A DNA stretch of 28,071 nt from JAUWQU01 sp964605095 (GTDB lineage Bacteria > Planctomycetota > Phycisphaerae > SM23-33): the NCBI GenBank assembly GCA_964605095.1, contig CAZSBS010000024.1, positions 1-28,071 of the forward strand. The letters are read 5' to 3'. The position numbers and the translations under genes are program-made. Within the stretch, counting starts at the first letter, position 1. Every line of letters begins with the position of its first letter. The notes beneath the pieces are model-generated. The model was not told where the DNA came from, searched no databases, and saw only the letters and a program-made list of their open reading frames with translations. Below are positions 22,793 to 28,071 of this stretch, in pieces.

Positions 22793-24574
22793 ATGAAAAC
22801 AAGACGCATGACTCAGTGCGCGTATGGGAGCTCTCACGGGCGCCTTGTGGCGATTGCGGCCTTGCTCTGTCTGTCGGCGGCTGCGATGGGCGAGGAACTA
22901 CAATCGGCCGTGAATCGCATGTGCCAGGGCGTCCAGGGCGATGACGCCAAGGCGGCGAAACTCGTCGCCGCAACAGCCCAGGGCGAGGTCGGCGAGGAGT
23001 TGGCGGTCGGCTTGCTCAAGGCGGCGGCCGACCTGGCGATAAAGTCAGCGGACAGCAAGACGGGGCTTCAAGCGGGCATCGACGCGATAGACGCCCTGAT
23101 TCGCAAGTCGCCCAGCCAGGCAACGTACTACCGTGCCCGGCTCGAGCTGCTCTGCCAGGAGGCATACCGCCGGGCCAAGCCTCAGGCCAAGGCGGACACG
23201 GCTTCTGACGTCATGAATCGCATGGAGGCCGGCGGTGACTCCGCGGCCAGCGCCCGCATGTGGGAAGACGCGGAAGGCAGGTATTCAATCGCGCTTCGCA
23301 TGGCTGGCCTGAGCGGGCACACTCAGGTGCCGCTGGACCATAAGGTTCGCATGGCCAGGCACTTCAACGCCGCCATGCGTCAGGTCAGGGCTGCTGAGGT
23401 CGCCGCCGGCGCGGGTAATAAGTCCGCCAATGCCCGGCTTGCCATGCTGTACCTTACCGATCTCAACGACCCGGCCAGGGCCTGGGAACTGCTGAAAACC
23501 GAGAGCAGCGAGGTTCTTCGCACCTGTGTCCCGCTGGCGATGCAGGATGCCGGCGAGTTGCCCGGCGAGGCCCTCATCCAACTGTGCGACTGGTACAGCA
23601 AGTCGCTGGCGACAAAGACTGAAGACTTCGGGCGGGAGTTGATGCTCAGGAAGGCCAGGCGGTATGCCGAGCTTGCCCAGGCCAAGGCGGACGGGTCGGC
23701 CCCGCAGGCCCAGACGGTGCCCGACCGCGTTAAGACGCTGGACGAGCAGCTTGCCGGATATAGCTACGTCGGACGGATGCTCGCCAGGAACCGATATCTG
23801 GACCTACTGGCAATGGCCGACATAGACCGCGACGCCGGCAAGGACAAATGGAAATACGCGGAAAACTCCTTCCAGTCCTCCGGGCAGGACGACGGCTCGC
23901 TGAAACTGCCGGTTCAGGTGGAAGGCAGCTACCAGTTGACCCTCCAGTTGGCCAAGACCAAGGCCGCCAGGGACGTGTACGTGAGTCTCCCGGTAGGCGG
24001 CAAACAACTCAAGCTTCACCTGACGGAGTACAACTTGTCTGCCTGGGGCCGGGGCGGTTTGGGCGCCGCGTGGAGCCAGGATGCCCAGGGCCCTTCGCTG
24101 GCCCAGGCTGGCCGGGGCGGGGTCGGGCGTGGCAATCTCCCCGGGCGCGGCGGGGGCGGGCGTACGCCTGGCGGCATCCCCGGTTTGAACCGCGGCAGCG
24201 GGATCTTTATGCGGGCCGAACTGATTGGCACCGGCCGCCAGGAAGGCAGTTCGAGCATCAGCGCGATCGATCCGCAATACGACAAGCGCACCTGGGTTCC
24301 GTACGACATCGACATATCGGTCAAGATCACCGACGCCAAGGCGGCGGTGGCAGTATCCGTGGGAGCCAATCAGAAGCTCGCCTGGTCCGGTGACATAAGT
24401 TCAATCAGCAACATCGACCCCGAGCCCGCGCCGATAACGATCCGCTTCGTCACGGCTGGTCTTGCCGTGCGGTCTATCCGGCTCGTGCCGCGCGGCGCCG
24501 TGCAGTACTCCTACGACGACAGGCCCCCGGCCGTGGCCGAATTGCCCGCCACAAGCCAGCCCGATGGCAAATGA
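22793..24574 (+). CDS. Secreted planctomycete-type protein with helical N-half and beta-rich C-half
   Basis: A 593-residue protein that I cannot assign a function. A signal peptide (GRLVAIAALLCLSAAAMG-EEL) leads to an Ala-rich helical region (about 35-310) resembling TPR-like segments. Then comes RYLDLLAMADIDRDAGKDKWKYAENSFQ, a hallmark opening of planctomycete secreted domains in which an LDLLAxxDxxRDxxxGxW motif starts a concanavalin-like beta sandwich. That sandwich (about 340-575) is interrupted at about 416-474 by a Gly/Arg-rich low-complexity stretch (GRGGVGRGNLPGRGGGG). The end is VRSIRLVPRGAVQYSYDDRP. GGAGGGGAAGGA lies 13-24 bases before the ATG, rather far, so the next in-frame ATG at 22808 is an option. 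A role in binding polysaccharide or surface is a guess from related architectures. Confidence 0.7.
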   Translation: MKTRRMTQCAYGSSHGRLVAIAALLCLSAAAMGEELQSAVNRMCQGVQGDDAKAAKLVAATAQGEVGEELAVGLLKAAADLAIKSADSKTGLQAGIDAIDALIRKSPSQATYYRARLELLCQEAYRRAKPQAKADTASDVMNRMEAGGDSAASARMWEDAEGRYSIALRMAGLSGHTQVPLDHKVRMARHFNAAMRQVRAAEVAAGAGNKSANARLAMLYLTDLNDPARAWELLKTESSEVLRTCVPLAMQDAGELPGEALIQLCDWYSKSLATKTEDFGRELMLRKARRYAELAQAKADGSAPQAQTVPDRVKTLDEQLAGYSYVGRMLARNRYLDLLAMADIDRDAGKDKWKYAENSFQSSGQDDGSLKLPVQVEGSYQLTLQLAKTKAARDVYVSLPVGGKQLKLHLTEYNLSAWGRGGLGAAWSQDAQGPSLAQAGRGGVGRGNLPGRGGGGRTPGGIPGLNRGSGIFMRAELIGTGRQEGSSSISAIDPQYDKRTWVPYDIDISVKITDAKAAVAVSVGANQKLAWSGDISSISNIDPEPAPITIRFVTAGLAVRSIRLVPRGAVQYSYDDRPPAVAELPATSQPDGK

Positions 24575-24645
24575 CACCCCCCCCGCCGCTATCTGTGGGA
24601 CATAATATCCCGTGGCGCAAGACTTTTGTGTGCCGCCGCCGGCAA

Positions 24646-24701
24646 GCAGATTGTTGATTGCCTCGGCCAAGGCTTCTGGTAGAAGCAAATCAGCAACCTG
24701 C
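24646..24701 (+). ncRNA. Candidate structured RNA element in leuS leader
   Basis: GCAG-A-TTGTTGATT (24646-24659) pairs with AATCAGCAA-C-CTGC (24688-24701): 13 bp with one mismatch and one G-U pair. The enclosed 28 bases can form two further hairpins, GCCT/AGGC (24660-24663 with 24670-24673) and CTTCT-GGT-AGAAG (24673-24685), which gives a three-way-junction shape. No known riboswitch or T-box family was recognised. Confidence 0.4.
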
Positions 24702-24801
24702 AGGCAGGTCCGCAATCCGCAATAAAGACTCGCGATTCGGCAAAACGACATCGGAGTCGAATCAGACATTCGCTCGTGCCGGGAACTCACCTCGCCCTGT
24801 C

Positions 24802-24824
24802 AGCCCGCACGGGTGCTTTTTTTT
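24802..24824 (+). terminator. Intrinsic terminator, possibly a leuS attenuator
   Basis: AGCCC-GCAC-GGGTGCT is followed at once by eight Ts (24817-24824), 71 bases before the leuS start. The left arm can alternatively pair upstream: CGTGC-C-GGG (24775-24783) with CCCGCACG (24804-24811), 8 bp with one bulged C, which would dismantle the terminator. It could simply end the transcript of the gene at 22793-24574, or attenuate leuS. Confidence 0.6.
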
Positions 24825-24895
24825 GGTGGCATGGATCGCGTCAGCGTGGCAAATTAGCCGGATTGACTGGTTCAGACGATCGACGAGGAGCAACC

Positions 24896-27784
24896 ATGGC
24901 CGGGTATGATTTTGCAGCTATCGAGAAGAAGTGGCAGGAGTATTGGGAGGCGCACCAGACTTTTCGCCAGAGCAACCCCGGCGAGCCGGGATTCGTCGAG
25001 AGGCCCAAGAAGTACGTGCTGGACATGTTCCCGTACCCGTCGGGGGCCGGTCTACACGTGGGGCATCCCGAGGGCTACACCGCGACTGACATCATCTGTC
25101 GGCACGCCCGGATGACCGGCTACAACGTGCTGCACCCGATGGGTTACGACGCTTTCGGCCTGCCGGCTGAGCAGTACGCCGTCGAGCACGGCGTGCATCC
25201 TCGCGAGACGACGGCCCGCAACATCGCCAACATCGAGCGGCAGATCCGCATGTTCGGCTTCAGCTACGACTGGTCGCGGCGCGTGGCGACGACGGACGTC
25301 GAGTACTACCGCTGGACACAGTGGATCTTCCTGAAGATGTTCAACAGTTGGTACGACCCCGAGGTCGACGCCGCCAGGCCGATCGCCGAGTTGATCCGCA
25401 AGCTCGAAAACGGCGTGCTCCGCGTGGACAGCGGCGGCAGCGTGGTCCACGGCGACATAATGCGGCAGCTCGAGGCCTACGGCGGCCAGACGCCGCTGCT
25501 GACGGAGTATAACGACCTGACGGCCGAGCAGCGAAGCCGGCTCATCGACGAGTACCGCCTGGCCTACATGGCCGAGGTGCCGGTGAACTGGTGCCCCAAG
25601 CTCGGCACGGTTCTTGCCAACGAGGAAGTTACCAACGAGGGGCGCAGCGAACGCGGCAACTACCCGGTTTATCGCAGGGCACTCAAGCAGTGGATGCTGC
25701 GGATAACCGCCTACGCCGAACGCCTCGAGTTTGACCTGGACGCGCTGGACTGGCCCGAGCCGATCAAGATCATGCAGCGGAACTGGATCGGCAAGTCCAC
25801 TGGCGCGGAGGTGGACTTCCCATTGGCCGATGAGGGCGCCGAGAGCTTGTTCGACGAGCGGGCATCCGACGGCTTCCCAGCCCAGCCGGAAGACGACGTC
25901 ATCCGCGTCTACACCACCCGCCCGGACACGCTGTTCGGGGCGACGTACATGGTACTGGCGCCGGAGCACCCGCTGGTGCGGCAGATAACCACACCCGAAC
26001 AGCGCCAGGCCGTCAATGACTACGTCGCCAAGGCGGTCCACAAGTCGGACCTCGAGCGCACGGCCGACGCCAAGGAAAAAACCGGCGTGTTCACCGGCGC
26101 ATTCGCCGTCAACCCGGTCAACAGGGAGCCCGTGCCGATCTGGGTGGCCGACTACGTGCTGATGGGTTACGGCACCGGCGCGATCATGGCCGTGCCGGCT
26201 CACGACACGCGCGACCTCGAGTTCGCGCAGAAGTTCGATCTGCCCGTGGTGCAGGTGGTCCAGCCGACCGGCGGCGAGGACTGGCGCGGGTTCGTGGGCG
26301 ACGGCACGGCGGTCAACAGCGGGTCCTACGACGGCCTGGGCACCGCGGAGTTCAAGAAGAAGATAATCGAAGACTTCGAGGCTGCCGGCCTTGGTCGCGG
26401 GGCGATCAACTACAAGCTCCGCGACTGGCTCTTCAGCCGGCAGCGGTTCTGGGGCGAGCCGTTCCCGATCCTCCACGAACTCGACGCCGCCGGCCGACCG
26501 ACCGGCGCGATCCGCGCCGTGGAAGAACACGAACTCCCGGTGAACCTGCCGAGCCTCACCGACTTCAAGCCCGGCGACACGCCCGACCCGCCGCTCTCCC
26601 GCTCCGGCCCGGACTGGCTCTTCGTCGAGCGCGACGGCAAACGCTACCGCCGCGAGACCAACACGATGCCGCAGTGGGCCGGCTCCTGCTGGTATTACTT
26701 GCGGTTCCTCGATCCCCGCAACCAGTCGCGGTTCGTCGATCCTGAGGTCGAAAAGGCCTGGATGCCGATCGATCTTTACGTCGGCGGCGCCGAGCACGCC
26801 GTGCTCCACCTGCTCTACAGCCGTTTCTGGCACAAGGTACTTTTCGACCGCGGCCACGTCTCGGGCGTCGAGCCGTTCGGCAAACTCGTCAACCAGGGCA
26901 TGATCCTTGGCGAGGTGGAGTTCACGGGCTATCGCCGCGCCGCAGGGGGCTGGGTGTCGGCCGGGCAGCAGCAGGCAGGGGACGTCGCGGCCCGCGTGCC
27001 GGCCGACCAGGTGGAAAAACAGGGGGAGCACTTCGTCCTCCGCGACGCGTCGCAGATTCGAGTCGAAAGCCGGGCCTACAAGATGTCGAAGAGCCGGGGC
27101 AACGTGGTCAATCCCGACCAGATCGTCCGCGAGTTCGGCGCCGACTCGCTGCGGCTCTACGAAATGTTCATGGGGCCGTTGGAGGCGACCAAACCCTGGA
27201 GTACGGCGGGGGTCGGCGGCGTGCGCGGCTTCCTCGATCGCTGCTGGCGGCTCGTCGTCGACGAGCGGGCCGAGGAGATCGCGCTCGCCCCGCAGGTCTG
27301 CGACGACGCCGCCAGCGATGACCAGCTCCGCGAGTTGCACCGCACGATCGACAAGGTTACGAGGGACATCCAGGCGCTCTCCTTCAACACGGCCATCGCG
27401 CGGATGATGGAGTTTGTCAACTTCTGCACCCCGCTCGAGCGCCGTCCCCGGGCCATCCTCGAGCCCTTCGTCGCGGTGCTCGCCCCCTTCGCCCCGCATC
27501 TGGCCGAGGAACTCTGGGAAATCCTCGGTCGGCCCGCCCCGGTGTCGCTTGCGGCCTGGCCACGGGTCGACGAACGCTGGCTCAAGGACGACACCGTCGA
27601 GATTCCGGTGCAGATCCAGGGCAAGCTCCGCGGCCGCGTGACCGTGCCCGCCGACGCCGATGCCGAGACGCTGAAGGCCGCCGCCGTCACCGATCCGAAG
27701 ATCGCCGCATTGCTCGCCGGCCGGCAGATCCTCAAGGTCGTGGCCGTCCCGGGCCGCCTGGTGAATTTCGTCGTGCAGGAGTGA
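24896..27784 (+). CDS. leuS: Leucyl-tRNA synthetase
   Basis: A cytosolic class I enzyme of 962 residues that charges tRNA-Leu. The HIGH motif is HVGH (54-57) within PYPSGAGLHVGHPEGY, and KMSKS is at 729-733. The CP1 editing domain shows the Thr-rich YTTRPDTLFG (about 338-347) and the editing Asp in VPAHDTRD (about 436). FPYPSG, LRFLDPRN and the C-terminal anticodon/tRNA-binding region IPVQIQGKLRGRVTVP are also typical. Compared with E. coli (860 residues) there are extra segments: about 70 residues around 160-240, and about 50 just before KMSKS (GWVSAGQQQAGDV...). The usual zinc-binding CPxC region of bacterial LeuRS has lost its Cys pair. The ATG at 24896 has GAGGAG before it. The preceding leader may control it. 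Confidence 0.97.
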   Translation: MAGYDFAAIEKKWQEYWEAHQTFRQSNPGEPGFVERPKKYVLDMFPYPSGAGLHVGHPEGYTATDIICRHARMTGYNVLHPMGYDAFGLPAEQYAVEHGVHPRETTARNIANIERQIRMFGFSYDWSRRVATTDVEYYRWTQWIFLKMFNSWYDPEVDAARPIAELIRKLENGVLRVDSGGSVVHGDIMRQLEAYGGQTPLLTEYNDLTAEQRSRLIDEYRLAYMAEVPVNWCPKLGTVLANEEVTNEGRSERGNYPVYRRALKQWMLRITAYAERLEFDLDALDWPEPIKIMQRNWIGKSTGAEVDFPLADEGAESLFDERASDGFPAQPEDDVIRVYTTRPDTLFGATYMVLAPEHPLVRQITTPEQRQAVNDYVAKAVHKSDLERTADAKEKTGVFTGAFAVNPVNREPVPIWVADYVLMGYGTGAIMAVPAHDTRDLEFAQKFDLPVVQVVQPTGGEDWRGFVGDGTAVNSGSYDGLGTAEFKKKIIEDFEAAGLGRGAINYKLRDWLFSRQRFWGEPFPILHELDAAGRPTGAIRAVEEHELPVNLPSLTDFKPGDTPDPPLSRSGPDWLFVERDGKRYRRETNTMPQWAGSCWYYLRFLDPRNQSRFVDPEVEKAWMPIDLYVGGAEHAVLHLLYSRFWHKVLFDRGHVSGVEPFGKLVNQGMILGEVEFTGYRRAAGGWVSAGQQQAGDVAARVPADQVEKQGEHFVLRDASQIRVESRAYKMSKSRGNVVNPDQIVREFGADSLRLYEMFMGPLEATKPWSTAGVGGVRGFLDRCWRLVVDERAEEIALAPQVCDDAASDDQLRELHRTIDKVTRDIQALSFNTAIARMMEFVNFCTPLERRPRAILEPFVAVLAPFAPHLAEELWEILGRPAPVSLAAWPRVDERWLKDDTVEIPVQIQGKLRGRVTVPADADAETLKAAAVTDPKIAALLAGRQILKVVAVPGRLVNFVVQE

Positions 27785-27881
27785 GGCCGCGGCGGCAGGA
27801 ACCCCATTTGGCGAGTCTACGGCCGTCCCGTACCATGCCGAGGTCATTATCCAATCGGGGTCTGTCAGAGGACGGTTCATC

Positions 27882-28071
27882 ATGAGTGTGCAGCGTGTGC
27901 TGGCCTTGGTGCTCGGCGGCGGTCGCGGAACGCGGCTCTATCCCCTCACCCGCGACCGCTCGAAGCCGGCCGTGCCGCTGGCGGGCAAATACCGCATCAT
28001 CGACGTGCCGCTTTCCAACTGCATCAACAGCGGCGTGCAGCGAATCTACGTTCTCACGCAGTTCAACTCGG
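27882..28071 (+). CDS. glgC: Glucose-1-phosphate adenylyltransferase, N-terminal part
   Basis: The first 63 codons of ADP-glucose pyrophosphorylase, which makes ADP-glucose from glucose-1-phosphate and ATP for glycogen synthesis; the rest is outside the window. The nucleotide-binding signature LVLGGGRGTRLYPLT is at 10-24, followed by RSKPAVPLAGKYRIIDVPLSNCINSG, which is diagnostic for GlgC. AGAGGA lies about ten bases before the ATG. The gap after leuS is 97 bases, so transcription may be separate. Confidence 0.95.
   Translation, partial: MSVQRVLALVLGGGRGTRLYPLTRDRSKPAVPLAGKYRIIDVPLSNCINSGVQRIYVLTQFNS

Larger units (their letters stand above)
24575..24895. other. 321-base leader of leuS
   Basis: No gene. 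It contains a structured segment (24646-24701), a short heptamer array (CCGCAAT, CCGCAAT, AAAGACT, CGCGATT; 24710-24737), a terminator-like hairpin with eight Ts (24802-24824), and the leuS ribosome-binding site. A CATAAT at 24601-24606 is a weak -10 candidate. Confidence 0.6.

Noticed and set aside
24575..24895. T-box riboswitch before leuS
   Set aside because: GGTGGCATGGATCGCG at 24825-24840 recalls the T-box sequence but lies after, not before, the terminator. No specifier loop or stem I features were recognised.
25052..27883. Long open frame of 943 codons on the minus strand opposite leuS
   Set aside because: Antisense open frames are common in GC-rich coding DNA. The product is His/Val/Arg-rich with no family signature, and leuS on the other strand is unmistakable.

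Overview
The window is high-GC DNA that most resembles a planctomycete, probably of the Phycisphaerae/Sedimentisphaerales side. This is inferred from gene content, not from a marker search. The signs are Tat-exported sulfatase, fucosidase and TIM-barrel enzymes, very large secreted PQQ-type propeller proteins, a secreted HEAT-repeat protein, a leucyl-tRNA synthetase with extra segments, and intergenic DNA full of short palindromes and heptamer tandem repeats.

Layout. Bases 1-1757 are read on the minus strand: the 5' part of tRNA-Pro(CGG), the RNase P RNA gene (rnpB), a UUCG-loop hairpin and a CorA-type metal transporter. From 1984 onward every protein gene is on the plus strand: mgtE (divergent from corA), a MoxR ATPase without its usual DUF58 partner, a secreted HEAT-repeat protein, then a Tat-exported TIM-barrel protein plus sulfatase pair. 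A 460-base gap with two large hairpins leads to an iron-uptake operon (a DtxR/MntR-family repressor, feoA, feoB and a FeoB-associated Cys-rich membrane peptide). Its promoter carries two back-to-back 19-bp operator-like repeats. Next comes a carbohydrate island: a secreted propeller/methyltransferase/propeller protein, a GH95 fucosidase, a GH29 fucosidase and an ADP-ribosylglycohydrolase-fold protein. An endonuclease/exonuclease/phosphatase lipoprotein and a planctomycete-type secreted protein with a Gly-rich insert follow. The window ends with leuS, preceded by a structured leader and terminator-like hairpin, and the first 63 codons of glgC.

How the parts fit. CorA and MgtE give two magnesium (or related divalent metal) routes from one intergenic region. 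The Feo operon looks like a self-contained, self-repressed Fe(II) uptake unit. The GH95, GH29 and sulfatase genes suggest use of fucose-containing, possibly sulfated, glycans, although the sulfatase is separated from the fucosidases by the iron operon. The most unusual items are the exported protein with a SAM-methyltransferase domain between two propeller halves, the possible attenuator before leuS, the hybrid metal site in the repressor, and several families of short repeats. One repeat family is shared between rnpB and intergenic DNA, and one supplies the last codons of a protein gene.
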